Shown here one piece after another: positions 43,488 through 52,213 of a stretch of 64,000 nucleotides of DNA. The position numbers were made by a program, and so were the translations under genes. Below the pieces are notes generated by a model. It was not told where the DNA came from. It did not search any database and worked only from the letters and a program-made list of their open reading frames with translations. The first letter of the stretch is position 1. Every line of letters starts with the position of its first letter. The DNA is from JAUXFS01 sp050329575 (GTDB taxonomy: Bacteria; Pseudomonadota; Alphaproteobacteria; Rhodospirillales; Defluviicoccaceae), in assembly GCA_050329575.1 (NCBI GenBank), contig JBHJOP010000039.1:16270-80269 (forward strand), read 5' to 3'.

Positions 43488-46400
43488 ATGCGCATTGCAC
43501 GGTTGTTCACCCAACCCGACCAGTCACCCTACGACGCCATCGAGTTCCGCACCCTGTCGAGCGAGATCCGCAATCCGGACGGATCGGTGGTCTTCCGCCA
43601 GGACGCCATCGAGGTCCCCGCACACTGGACCCAGGTCGCCAGCGACGTGCTGGCCCAGAAGTACTTCCGGCGGGCCGGCGTGCCGGCGCGGCTGAAGCCG
43701 GTCCGCGAGCGCGGCGTGCCGTCGTGGCTGTGGCGCCGCACCGCCGATGTCAAGGCGCTCGGCCGCCTGCCCGCCGATCGCCGCTACGGCGGCGAGACCA
43801 GCGCCCGGCAGGTGTTCGACCGGCTCGCCGGGACCTGGACCTACTGGGGCTGGAAGGGCGGCTACTTCGACACCGAGGAGGATGCGCGGTCGTTCTTCGA
43901 CGAGCACCGCCACATGCTCGCCCGCCAGATGTGCGCCCCCAACTCGCCGCAGTGGTTCAACACCGGCCTTCACTGGGCCTATGGCGTCGACGGCCCGGCC
44001 CAGGGCCACTACTACGTCGACCATCGCACCGGCACGGTGCGACCCTCGAACTCCGCCTATGCGCATCCACAGCCCCACGCCTGCTTCATCCAGGGAATCG
44101 AGGACGACCTCGTCAACGAGGGCGGCATCATGGACCTGTGGGTCCGCGAAGCCCGCCTGTTCAAGTACGGATCGGGTACCGGCAGCAACTTCTCGCGGCT
44201 GCGCGGCGAGAACGAGCCGCTGTCGGGCGGCGGCCGCTCCTCCGGCCTGATGAGCTTCCTCAAGATCGGCGACCGCGCCGCCGGGGCGATCAAGTCGGGC
44301 GGCACCACCCGCCGCGCCGCCAAGATGGTGGTGGTCGACATCGACCATCCCGACATCGAGGAGTTCGTGACCTGGAAGGTCAACGAGGAGCAGAAGGTGG
44401 CGGCGATGGTCACCGGCTCCCGCCTCGCCGCCCGCCATCTCGACGCGGGGATGGCGGCGTGCCATGACGCCCCCGCCGGTCGCGCCGAAGAGCGGTTCGA
44501 TCCCCGCTGCAACCCCGCCCTGCGGCAGGCGCTCGTCGCTGCGCGGGCGGCGATGATCCCCGAGAACCTGATCCAGCGGACGATCGAGTTCGCCCGCCAG
44601 GGCCACACCAAAGTGGCCTTTCCGGTCTACGACACCGACTGGGATTCGGAGGCCTACCGGACCGTCTCCGGTCAGAACGCCAACAACAGCGTGCGGGTGA
44701 CCAATACGTTCCTGGAACAGGTTCGGCGAGGCGGCGATTGGGACCTGATCCGTCGCACCGACGGCCGGCTCGCCAAGCGCATTCCGGCCCGCGAGCTGTG
44801 GGACCAAATCACCTATGCGGCGTGGAGTTGCGCCGATCCCGGCGTGCAGTACGACACCACCATCAACGAATGGCACACCTGCCCGGCAAGCGGGCGCATC
44901 AACGCGTCCAATCCGTGCTCCGAGTACATGTTCCTCGACGACACCGCGTGCAATCTCGCCTCTCTCAATCTGATGGCGTTTCAGGACGCCGACGGCCGGC
45001 TCGCGGTGCCTGCGTTCGAGCACGCGGTGCGGCTGTGGACGGTGGTGCTTGAGATCTCGGTGATGATGGCCCAGTTCCCGTCGCGGCGGATCGCGGAGCT
45101 GTCCTACCGGTTCCGCACCCTCGGGCTCGGCTTCGCCAACATCGGCGGCTATCTGATGGCCGCCGGCATGTCCTACGACTCGGACCCGGCGCGCGGCCTC
45201 TGCGGCGCGATCAGCGCGCTGATGACCGCTGTCGCCTACGAGACCTCGGCCGAGATCGCCGGCGAACTGGGAGCATTCCCGGGCTTCGCCGAGAACCGCG
45301 AGGCCATGCTGCGCGTGATCCGCAACCACCGCCGCGCCGCCCACGGCGACAGCCGCGGCTACGAGGGGCTGTCGGTGGTTCCCGTCGTGCTCGACGCCGC
45401 CGCCGTTCCGGACCGGCCGCTGGTGAGCGCGGCCCGCGCCGCCTGGGACCGGGCCCTCGCCCTCGGCGAGGCCCATGGCTACCGCAATGCCCAAGCGACG
45501 GTGATCGCCCCGACCGGCACCATCGGCCTGGTGATGGATTGCGACACCACCGGCATCGAGCCTGACTTCGCGCTCGTCAAGTTCAAGAAGCTGGCCGGCG
45601 GCGGCTACTTCAAGATCATCAACCGCACGGTGCCGCCGGCGCTCGCGCGCCTCGGCTACCCCGAACACGAGATCGAGGCGATCGTCCGCTATGCGGTCGG
45701 CCACGGCACCCTGTGCGATGCCCCGGCCGTCGATCACCCAGCGCTCCGCGCCCGCGGCTTCACCGACAGCGAGATCGAGGCGGTCGAGCGGAACCTCAGC
45801 GAGGCGTTCGACATCCGCTTCGCCTTCAACAAGTGGACCCTCGGCGAGGCGTTCTGCACCGAGACGCTCGGCATCGTCGGCGACCGGCTCGACGATCCGG
45901 CGTTCTGCCTGCTCACGGCGCTCGGGTTCTCGGCCGCCGAGATCGACGCCGCCAATATCCACGTCTGCGGTGCGATGACCCTGGAAGGGGCGCCGCACCT
46001 GCGGCCGGAGCATCTGCCGGTGTTCGATTGCGCCACGCCCTGCGGCCGACTCGGCACCCGCCATCTGTCGATCGAAAGTCACATTCGGATGATGGCGGCG
46101 GCGCAGCCGTTCATCAGCGGTGCCATCTCGAAGACCATCAACATGCCCCGGGCGGCGACCATCGAGGACTGCCATCGGGCCTACATGCTGGCCTGGACCC
46201 TGGGGCTGAAGGCGACCGCGCTCTACCGTGACGGCTCGAAGCTGTCGCAGCCGCTCGCCGGCGCGCTGCTCGACGACGGCGATGGCGCCGACTTCGCCGA
46301 CGCCATCGCCGAGCGGCCGGCGGCGGTGCGGGCGGAAATGGTCGCCGAACGGATCGTCGAACGGGTGGTCACACGCCTCGATCGCAACAGCCTGCCCAGC

Positions 46401-47156
46401 CGACGCAAGGGTTACACCCAGAAGGCCAAGGTCGGTGGCCACAAGGTCTACCTGCGCACCGGCGAGTACGAGGACGGCCGTCTCGGCGAGATCTTCATCG
46501 ACATGCACAAGGAGGGCGCCGCCTTCCGCAGCCTGATGAACAACTTCGCCATCGCGATCTCGATCGCATTGCAGTATGGCGTGCCGCTGGAGGAGTTCGT
46601 CGAGGCGTTCACCTTCACCCGGTTCGAGCCGGCGGGCGTCGTCGAGGGCAACGACACCATCAAGATGGCGACCTCCATCCTCGACTACATCTTCCGCGAG
46701 CTCGGGGTTTCCTATCTCGGCCGCTACGACCTCGCCCATGTCGATCCCCGCGAGTCCGATCCGGGCTGTCTCGGCCGCGGCGACGACGAAGGCAAGCCGG
46801 CCCGCGACGACGACGATCCGATGCCTGTGGTCCAGCGGCTCGCCAGCAAGGGCTACGTCCGCAGCCGTTTCCGGGTCTACAGCGGCGCCAAGGATGCCCG
46901 CGCGGTGACCTCGCGGACCGCCGCCGGCACCGCCCTGCTCGCCCAGGCGACGGTCGCCGAGGCGGCCTTCACCGAGGCGGCGTTCACCGAGGCCGCCTTC
47001 GCCGTGACCGCCGACGCGGTGCTCGAACGGGCGCTGGAGGCGCGCCTGAAGGGCTACGAGGGCGATCCGTGCGGCGAGTGCGGCAACTTCACCCTCGTCC
47101 GCAACGGCACCTGCCTCAAGTGCATGACCTGCGGCGCCACCACCGGGTGCTCGTGA
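43488..47156 (+). CDS. nrdJ: Vitamin B12-dependent (class II) ribonucleotide reductase
   Basis: A 1222-residue adenosylcobalamin-dependent enzyme that makes deoxyribonucleotides in the presence or absence of oxygen. The N-terminus covers RNR substrate and specificity segments (FIQGIEDDLVNEGGIMDLWV, GSGTGSNFSRLRGENE), the active-site region NPCSEYMFLDDTACNLASLN, and MPRAATIEDCHRAYMLAWTL. The C-terminal end GECGNFTLVRNGTCLKCMTC has the paired cysteines that relay reducing power and bind zinc. Just before it is a short Ala-Phe-Thr-Glu repeat (three times AAFTE-like) forming a linker. ATG at 43488; the frame is open to 43329. No class I genes are nearby. Confidence 0.96.
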   Translation: MRIARLFTQPDQSPYDAIEFRTLSSEIRNPDGSVVFRQDAIEVPAHWTQVASDVLAQKYFRRAGVPARLKPVRERGVPSWLWRRTADVKALGRLPADRRYGGETSARQVFDRLAGTWTYWGWKGGYFDTEEDARSFFDEHRHMLARQMCAPNSPQWFNTGLHWAYGVDGPAQGHYYVDHRTGTVRPSNSAYAHPQPHACFIQGIEDDLVNEGGIMDLWVREARLFKYGSGTGSNFSRLRGENEPLSGGGRSSGLMSFLKIGDRAAGAIKSGGTTRRAAKMVVVDIDHPDIEEFVTWKVNEEQKVAAMVTGSRLAARHLDAGMAACHDAPAGRAEERFDPRCNPALRQALVAARAAMIPENLIQRTIEFARQGHTKVAFPVYDTDWDSEAYRTVSGQNANNSVRVTNTFLEQVRRGGDWDLIRRTDGRLAKRIPARELWDQITYAAWSCADPGVQYDTTINEWHTCPASGRINASNPCSEYMFLDDTACNLASLNLMAFQDADGRLAVPAFEHAVRLWTVVLEISVMMAQFPSRRIAELSYRFRTLGLGFANIGGYLMAAGMSYDSDPARGLCGAISALMTAVAYETSAEIAGELGAFPGFAENREAMLRVIRNHRRAAHGDSRGYEGLSVVPVVLDAAAVPDRPLVSAARAAWDRALALGEAHGYRNAQATVIAPTGTIGLVMDCDTTGIEPDFALVKFKKLAGGGYFKIINRTVPPALARLGYPEHEIEAIVRYAVGHGTLCDAPAVDHPALRARGFTDSEIEAVERNLSEAFDIRFAFNKWTLGEAFCTETLGIVGDRLDDPAFCLLTALGFSAAEIDAANIHVCGAMTLEGAPHLRPEHLPVFDCATPCGRLGTRHLSIESHIRMMAAAQPFISGAISKTINMPRAATIEDCHRAYMLAWTLGLKATALYRDGSKLSQPLAGALLDDGDGADFADAIAERPAAVRAEMVAERIVERVVTRLDRNSLPSRRKGYTQKAKVGGHKVYLRTGEYEDGRLGEIFIDMHKEGAAFRSLMNNFAIAISIALQYGVPLEEFVEAFTFTRFEPAGVVEGNDTIKMATSILDYIFRELGVSYLGRYDLAHVDPRESDPGCLGRGDDEGKPARDDDDPMPVVQRLASKGYVRSRFRVYSGAKDARAVTSRTAAGTALLAQATVAEAAFTEAAFTEAAFAVTADAVLERALEARLKGYEGDPCGECGNFTLVRNGTCLKCMTCGATTGCS

Positions 47157-47199
47157 CGATGGCGGCTTTCGTTTCTCCCTCCTCCCTGGGAGCCTCGCG

Positions 47200-47231
47200 G
47201 CGTCCCCGCGGCCGATCGGCGGCGGGGACGC
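47200..47231 (+). terminator. Hairpin terminator after nrdJ
   Basis: GCGTCCCCGC (47200-47209) pairs perfectly with GCGGGGACGC (47222-47231) and is followed by TCGCCTTTGTC. It lies 44 bases after the nrdJ stop. Confidence 0.6.
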
Positions 47232-47280
47232 TCGCCTTTGTCACGGTGCGGCGCTATCCGGGGCCTCCGGTGAGCGCGCG

Positions 47281-48300
47281 ATGACCGCCGAGTGGCGCCA
47301 TGTCTCGGCCCGCTTCCGGACCTTCCTCGCCGAATTGCAGCCGGCCGCCGGTGAGCGCTACGCGGCGTGGGCGGCCGCCCGCGATGTCGGTGCTCTGTTG
47401 CGACGACGCTTTCTGCGGCCGGAGCTCGACGGCGACGACGGCGCCGGCGACGTGCGGGTGATCGGCGGCTTCGGCAACGGAACGGCGGTGCGGCCGGCGG
47501 CCAGCGTCGATCTCCTGTTCGTGGTCCCGGCACGCTTCGCGGTCGAGGCCGGTGTGGTCGCGTCGCCGGGCGGTGGGGCCGACATCGCGCCCCTGTTCCG
47601 CGACATGGTCGAACTGCTCGGTGCCCGCTATGCCGGCGTCGAGATGTCGCCGCACGGTTGGCTGTCGGTGGTCGCCGATCCGCGGTCGTCCCGCGCCGGC
47701 GCCGGCAGCCGGATGGCGGTGCGGGTGGTTCCCTGTTTTGCCGGTCCCGGCGCGGGCTACCGGGCTGCCGCCGGCGGCGCCCGTGCCGGCCGCGGGCCGT
47801 GGGGCCGGATCCATCCGCAGGCCGAACTCGACCGGCTCGACCGCGCCGATGCCGCCTCCAACGGCAAGGCGCGCGACCTGATCCGGATGCTGAAGGCGTG
47901 GCGGCGCGCCTCCGGCGCCGCGCTCTCGACCTTCGCCCTCGAGCTGCTCGCCTGCGAGTTCGTCACCCTGTGGATCTACCAGCGGCAGAGCGCCCTGTTT
48001 TATGACTGGATGGTCCGGGACTTCTTTTTCTGGTTGACCGCACAGGGCGGGCGGACGCTCAGGATCCCAGGCACCGGCGAGACCCTGGCGCTCGGCGACG
48101 TCTGGTGCGCCGACGCTGAGATCGCCTACGCCGCCGCCGCCGAGGCCTCCGATCTCGAACGCGACAACCGCGACGAGCAGGCGCTGGCCGGCTGGCGGCG
48201 GATCTTCGGTCTCGCCTTCACCGGTGTGCCGATGCCGCCACCGCCGCCGGTGGTCGGGGCGCGCGTCATCGCGTGGCAGGCACGGATGGCGTCGGAATAA
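47281..48300 (+). CDS. CD-NTase/SMODS-like nucleotidyltransferase with degenerate active site
   Basis: A 339-residue protein with the pol-beta-type nucleotidyltransferase layout: GGFGNGTAVRPAASVDLLFVV corresponds to the GS...DxD block, and SRMAVRVVPCFAG to the third-acid strand. In active members the block reads GS(F)..GT...D(V/I)DL and the strand ends with D or E before the VP pair. Here the first aspartate is Ser and the third acidic position is Arg, leaving only one of three metal ligands. The C-terminal half is helical, like the substrate-binding domain of cGAS/DncV-like enzymes. No effector, ubiquitin-like or HORMA gene follows, so a working CBASS defence system is not indicated. It may be a pseudoenzyme. 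Confidence 0.6.
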   Translation: MTAEWRHVSARFRTFLAELQPAAGERYAAWAAARDVGALLRRRFLRPELDGDDGAGDVRVIGGFGNGTAVRPAASVDLLFVVPARFAVEAGVVASPGGGADIAPLFRDMVELLGARYAGVEMSPHGWLSVVADPRSSRAGAGSRMAVRVVPCFAGPGAGYRAAAGGARAGRGPWGRIHPQAELDRLDRADAASNGKARDLIRMLKAWRRASGAALSTFALELLACEFVTLWIYQRQSALFYDWMVRDFFFWLTAQGGRTLRIPGTGETLALGDVWCADAEIAYAAAAEASDLERDNRDEQALAGWRRIFGLAFTGVPMPPPPPVVGARVIAWQARMASE

Positions 48301-48348
48301 GCGCCCCGGCACCACCTCGATCAAGGCCGAGGCGTCAACCACGATCAT
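48301..48348 (-). pseudogene. PIN-domain toxin, N-terminal remnant
   Basis: After the antitoxin, ATG at 48348 (overlapping its stop as ATGA) starts MIVVDASALIEVV, the exact opening of VapC/FitB PIN toxins with the first two metal-binding acids (Asp in VDAS, Glu in IEV). Homology stops after about 16 codons, where the sequence meets the end of the nucleotidyltransferase gene. The remaining PIN domain is lost. Confidence 0.65.
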
Positions 48349-48548
48349 CGCCGGTCGCGTTCGTCGCGCACCATGTCCGCCACCGGTCGGTCCGGCATCA
48401 CCGTCGCACGCGACCGGACGCGGGCGAAGATCTCGTCGGCCGTCGGTCGTTCGGCGACCCGCCGAATCTCGGCGAGCAGATACTCCGTCGGCGACGAGCC
48501 CGCGAGTGCCGCCCGTGCCTTCGGTTTGCGGTGAAGATCGTCCGGCAC
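48345..48548 (-). CDS. FitA/VapB-like ribbon-helix-helix antitoxin, damaged start
   Basis: A 67-residue protein of the ribbon-helix-helix antitoxin type: RKPKARAALAGSSPTEYLLA followed by EIRRVAERPTADEIFARVRS. Upstream in frame the DNA-binding strand is still encoded (TIQIRHVPDDL), but the natural ATG is separated from it by TGA (ATG TGA AAG), so only a shortened start at GTG 48548 remains. With its PIN partner truncated, the module is a relic of a type II toxin-antitoxin pair. Confidence 0.7.
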   Translation of the reverse strand: MPDDLHRKPKARAALAGSSPTEYLLAEIRRVAERPTADEIFARVRSRATVMPDRPVADMVRDERDRR

Positions 48549-48655
48549 GTGCCGGATCTGGATCGTCTTTCACATGTGCCGAGCATGATGGCGCGTGTCC
48601 CACACGGAAAGCATCGGGAACTCCGCAGACCGCCGCGCCCGGCTTCGATCTGCGG

Positions 48656-49666
48656 TCAGAGGGCGACGCAGACCTTGCCGAAGTGGTGTCCGCCCTCCAG
48701 ATGCGCGAACGCCTCCGGCACCGCGCCGAACGGATAGACGCGATCGACCACCGGGCGCAGCCGGTGGCGCGCGATCGCCCGCGCCATCGCCTCGAAGCCG
48801 TCGCGCGATCCCACTGTCACCCCCTGCAGGCGCACGTTGCGCATCACCGCCAGCGGCAGCGGGACGCTCGCTTTGGCCCCGCCGAGGACGCCGATCAGGC
48901 TGATCCGGCCGCCGGTTCTGACCGCCCGCAGCGACCGCTCCAGGGTGTCGGCGCCACCCAGCTCGACGACGTGGTCGCAGCCTTCGCCGCCGGTCAGCGC
49001 TTTCACCGTCCGATCCCATTCGGGAGTGGTGCGATAGTTGACGACCTCGTCGGCGCCGAGCTGGCGGACGCGCGCCAGCTTGTCGTCGCGCGACGAAATC
49101 ACGATCACCCGTGCGCCGGCGATCTTCGCGAACTGCAGCGCGAACAGGGCGACACCGCCGGTCCCCTGCACCAGCACGGTGGCGCCGGGCCCGACCCCGC
49201 CCTCGGTGATCACCGCGCTCCACGCGGTCAGCGCCGCGCAGGGCAGGCATGCCGCCTCCTCGTCGCCGAGGTGGTCGGGCACTCGCGCCACCCCCTCCGC
49301 GCCGACCGCCATCAGCTGGGCCAGCACGCCGTCCAGCGGTCCGCCGAGGCTGTCGCGGAACTTGTCCGCCGACGCCTCGCCGCCGATCCAGCCCTGGAAG
49401 AACAGCGGCGCCACCCGGTCGCCAACGGCGACCCGGCGCACGCCATCGCCGACCGCCACCACCTCGCCAACCCCGTCGGAGACCGGAATCAGCGGCAGCC
49501 CGATGCGCGGCCCGTAGCCGCCGCGAATCATCAGGGTGTCGCGGTAGTTGAGCGACGCCGCCCGCATCCGGAGCAGCACCTGGCCCGGCCCCGGCTCCGG
49601 GTCCGGCCGTTCGCCCCGGCGCAGGTGATCCGGCCCGAACGCGTCCTTGAGCTCCCATACCTCCAT
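48656..49666 (-). CDS. Zinc-type alcohol dehydrogenase / quinone oxidoreductase-like protein
   Basis: A 336-residue MDR-superfamily NAD(P)-dependent oxidoreductase. The N-terminal GroES-like part has SLNYRDTLMIRGGYG and VSDGVGEVVAVGDGV; the Rossmann part has VLVQGTGGVALFALQFAKIA and ADEVVNYR. The structural zinc cysteines of classical alcohol dehydrogenases are missing, so it is closer to zinc-free quinone oxidoreductases. Substrate unknown. Same strand and 12 bases downstream of the PfkB kinase gene. Confidence 0.87.
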   Translation of the reverse strand: MEVWELKDAFGPDHLRRGERPDPEPGPGQVLLRMRAASLNYRDTLMIRGGYGPRIGLPLIPVSDGVGEVVAVGDGVRRVAVGDRVAPLFFQGWIGGEASADKFRDSLGGPLDGVLAQLMAVGAEGVARVPDHLGDEEAACLPCAALTAWSAVITEGGVGPGATVLVQGTGGVALFALQFAKIAGARVIVISSRDDKLARVRQLGADEVVNYRTTPEWDRTVKALTGGEGCDHVVELGGADTLERSLRAVRTGGRISLIGVLGGAKASVPLPLAVMRNVRLQGVTVGSRDGFEAMARAIARHRLRPVVDRVYPFGAVPEAFAHLEGGHHFGKVCVAL

Positions 49667-49678
49667 CGTCGTTCCTTC

Positions 49679-50608
49679 TCATGCCCCGCGTTCCGCCACG
49701 GTCGCGGCGAGCATGCGCGCCAGATCGTCCGAGTCAAGGATCCCCGCCGATGTCCGAAGCGCGTTGGCGGCGCCGGCGGCGACCGCCAGCCGCAGTGCCT
49801 CTCCCGGTCCCCGGCCCTCCGCCAGCCCCACCACCAGGCCGGCGAGAAAACTATCGCCACTACCGACCGCGCTGACCGCCCGGATGCGCGGTGGTCGCGC
49901 CCGCCAGGTGCCGGCGGCTTCGACCAGCACCGCGCCCTCGTCCCCGCAGGTGATCGACACCGCGGCTGCGCCGCGGCGCCGGATCTCCGCCGCCGCCGCG
50001 GCGGCATCGATGGCCGTCGCCGGCTCCCGTCCCAACAGCGCCGCCGCCTCGAGGGCGTTGATCTTGACCATCGCCCCAGCCGCGATCGCTTCGGCGAGGG
50101 CGGGACCGGCGGTATCGACCCACACGGGTCGGCCCCCGCCGCCGACGGCGGCGACGAGGGCGGCGAGGCCGCCTGCCGGACACCCCGGCGGCAGGCTGCC
50201 CGCGATGCAGGCGGCATCACAGGCCGCAACGGCTTCCGCCGCGTCGGCGATCAGCCGCCGCCAGTCGGCAGCGGTGATCGCCGGCCCCGGTTCGTTGATC
50301 ACCGTCGCCTCGCCGCGGGCGCCGACGACGATGACGCAGGTGCGGGTCTCGCCGTCGAACCGGGTCCAGGCGGCCTCCAGTCCCTCCTCGTCCGCGAGCG
50401 TCGCCGCCAGCCGGCCGCCGTGGCCGGCGATCAACCCGGCGCACACCGCCCGATGTCCGAGACAGCGCACCGCGCGCGCCGCGTTCACCCCCTTGCCGCC
50501 GCAGGCCGCGGACGCCGACGCCGCCCGCCACACCGCGCCGGCGGCGAAGCCCGGCACCGCGAGCGTACGGTCGACGGCGACGTTGGGGGTGACGCACAGG
50601 ATCTTCAT
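49679..50608 (-). CDS. PfkB-family sugar kinase (1-phosphofructokinase type)
   Basis: A 309-residue ribokinase-like kinase. The N-terminus MKILCVTPNVAVDRTLAVPG and GGKGVNAARAVRCLGHRA match 1-phosphofructokinase/tagatose-6-phosphate kinase, and AVGSGDSFLAGLVVGLAEGR holds the catalytic aspartate and anion hole. It phosphorylates a sugar phosphate; without a PTS gene nearby, fructose 1-phosphate is plausible but not proven. ATG at 50608; the longer frame is not supported. Confidence 0.85.
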   Translation of the reverse strand: MKILCVTPNVAVDRTLAVPGFAAGAVWRAASASAACGGKGVNAARAVRCLGHRAVCAGLIAGHGGRLAATLADEEGLEAAWTRFDGETRTCVIVVGARGEATVINEPGPAITAADWRRLIADAAEAVAACDAACIAGSLPPGCPAGGLAALVAAVGGGGRPVWVDTAGPALAEAIAAGAMVKINALEAAALLGREPATAIDAAAAAAEIRRRGAAAVSITCGDEGAVLVEAAGTWRARPPRIRAVSAVGSGDSFLAGLVVGLAEGRGPGEALRLAVAAGAANALRTSAGILDSDDLARMLAATVAERGA

Positions 50609-50711
50609 CGCACCGACAATAGCCGAGGGACGCCCGCCCCGCGCAAGGCCACGGGTTGCGTGCCAGCGCCGGCGCTGGAATAGTGTGCATGCCACGATCG
50701 GAGGAGTCCCC

Positions 50712-51530
50712 CTGACCGCCACCCATCCGGTGCTCTGCGGCTCGATCGCCGGCCGCCCCGGCACGTTCGGGGTCGCCATGCACACCGCCGCCTACCGGGC
50801 GCTCGGCCTGAACTACACGTATGTCGCGTTCGGCACCGAGGACACCGCCGGCGCAGTGGCGGGGATGCGCGCGCTCGGCATTCGCGGCCTCGGCGTCACC
50901 ATGCCCCACAAGATCCGCATCGCCGACCATCTCGATGCCGTCGAGTCGACCGCGCGCGCCATCGGCGCCGTCAACACCGTCGTCAACGACGACGGCCGAC
51001 TGACCGGGCACAACGTCGACTGGATCGGCGCCGTGCGTGCGCTGCGCGAGGTCACCGAGCTCGCCGGTCGCCGGGCGGCGGTGATCGGCGCCGGCGGCGG
51101 CGCGCGGTCGATCGTCTACGGGCTCGTCCGCGAGGGCTGCCGGGTCACCGTCTACAACCGCACGGCGGCCCGCGGCCGCGCCCTGGCCGCGGCGCTGGGG
51201 GCCGGCTGGGGCGGCGCACCCTCCGACATCGCCGCCGCCGCCGGCTACGACATCCTCGCCCACGCCACCCCGGTCGGGTTCCACGACCCGGACGCGATGC
51301 TGGTGCCGGCGGCGGCGCTCCGCCCCAGGCAAGTGGTGTTCGACGCGGTGCCGCTGCCGCTGGAGACGCGGCTGCTGCGCGAAGCGGCGGCGACGGGGTG
51401 CCGGACCGTCGCGGGGGTGCGGATGCAGCTCCACCAGGCCGCCTGCCAGTTCACCCTCTATACCGGCCTCGAACCCGATCTCGCGGTGATGGAGGCGGCG
51501 CTTCTGGCGGCGATCGCACGGGCCGGCTAA
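50712..51530 (+). CDS. aroE: Shikimate dehydrogenase, probable CTG start
   Basis: A 272-residue enzyme of the shikimate pathway. Motifs: catalytic lysine in LGVTMPHKIRIADHLDAVES, AIGAVNTVV, GHNVDW, the NADP loop VIGAGGGARSIVYGL, and VYNRTAARGRALAAA. Homologues begin just before LTATHPVLCGS. The only start with a strong ribosome site (GGAGGAG at 50700-50706) is CTG at 50712; a GTG at 50685 is the alternative. Divergent from the PfkB kinase gene. Confidence 0.92.
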   Translation: MTATHPVLCGSIAGRPGTFGVAMHTAAYRALGLNYTYVAFGTEDTAGAVAGMRALGIRGLGVTMPHKIRIADHLDAVESTARAIGAVNTVVNDDGRLTGHNVDWIGAVRALREVTELAGRRAAVIGAGGGARSIVYGLVREGCRVTVYNRTAARGRALAAALGAGWGGAPSDIAAAAGYDILAHATPVGFHDPDAMLVPAAALRPRQVVFDAVPLPLETRLLREAAATGCRTVAGVRMQLHQAACQFTLYTGLEPDLAVMEAALLAAIARAG

Positions 51531-51566
51531 GCTGGCCCGCCCACCCACCGCACGGAGGACCTCGCG

Positions 51567-52034
51567 ATGACCGGCCGCATCGAAGCCCGCCTCGCCGAAC
51601 TCGGCCTCACCCTCCCGCCGCCGGCGGCTCCCGCCGGCGCCTACGTGCCCTGGGTGGTCGTCGGCGCGCTGGTGTTCGTTTCCGGCCAGCTGCCGTTCCA
51701 GGACGGCACTCTCCGCTACGTCGGCCGCCTCGGCGACGGCTTGAGCGTCGAGGATGGCCATGCCGCCGCCCGCCTCTGCGGTCTCAACCTCCTCGCCCAG
51801 GTGAGCGCCGCCTGCGGCGGTGATCTCGACCGGGTGCGCCGGGTGGTCCGCCTCGGCGGCTTCGTCAATTCGGTCGCCGACTTCACCGACCAGCCGAAGG
51901 TGCTGAACGGCGCTTCCGAACTGATGGTCGCGGTGTTCGGCGATGCCGGCCGCCACGCCCGCGCCGCCGTCGGCTGCCCGACCCTGCCGCTCGGCGTCGC
52001 GGTCGAGGTCGACGGGATCTTCGAGATCGCCTGA
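51567..52034 (+). CDS. RidA/YjgF-family protein
   Basis: A 155-residue protein of the RidA family (Atu1953-like branch): ALVFVSGQLPFQDGTLRYVG, GLNLLAQVSAACGGDLDRVR and GCPTLPLGVAVEVDGIFEI. RidA proteins remove reactive enamine/imine by-products of PLP enzymes; this branch's substrate is unclear. ATG at 51567 after GGAGGACCTCGCG, 36 bases from aroE, probably co-transcribed. Confidence 0.88.
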   Translation: MTGRIEARLAELGLTLPPPAAPAGAYVPWVVVGALVFVSGQLPFQDGTLRYVGRLGDGLSVEDGHAAARLCGLNLLAQVSAACGGDLDRVRRVVRLGGFVNSVADFTDQPKVLNGASELMVAVFGDAGRHARAAVGCPTLPLGVAVEVDGIFEIA

Positions 52035-52098
52035 GCGCAACCGGCCGAGCGCCGCTTGTCGCCGCCGTGCGGCCGAAGAGAGCCTCGGTCGCGACGGC

Positions 52099-52176
52099 TG
52101 GGGCGAGAGACGGGATTCGAACCCGCGACCCCCTGGACCACAACCAGGTGCTCTAACCGACTGAGCTACTCCCGCC
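52099..52176 (-). tRNA. trnH: tRNA-His (anticodon GTG)
   Basis: A complete cloverleaf on the minus strand. The acceptor stem is GCGGGAG paired with CTCTCGC. An extra G before position 1 pairs with the discriminator C73, the identity element of tRNA-His. The anticodon loop is TTGTGGT, giving anticodon GTG, with a CCTGG/CCAGG stem. The T-loop is TTCGAAT. The 3' CCA is encoded (52099-52101). Confidence 0.96.
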
Positions 52177-52213
52177 GCCGTGCCCCAGATGTAGCCTCCG
52201 CCGGCGGCGGACG

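Noticed and set aside
43524..46739. A 1071-codon open frame on the minus strand, opposite nrdJ
   Set aside because: Its protein is low-complexity and has no domain; it mirrors the codon bias of nrdJ. Long antisense frames are normal at this GC content.
47281..48300. A functional CBASS defence operon
   Set aside because: Catalytic residues are missing and there is no effector or accessory gene next to the nucleotidyltransferase.
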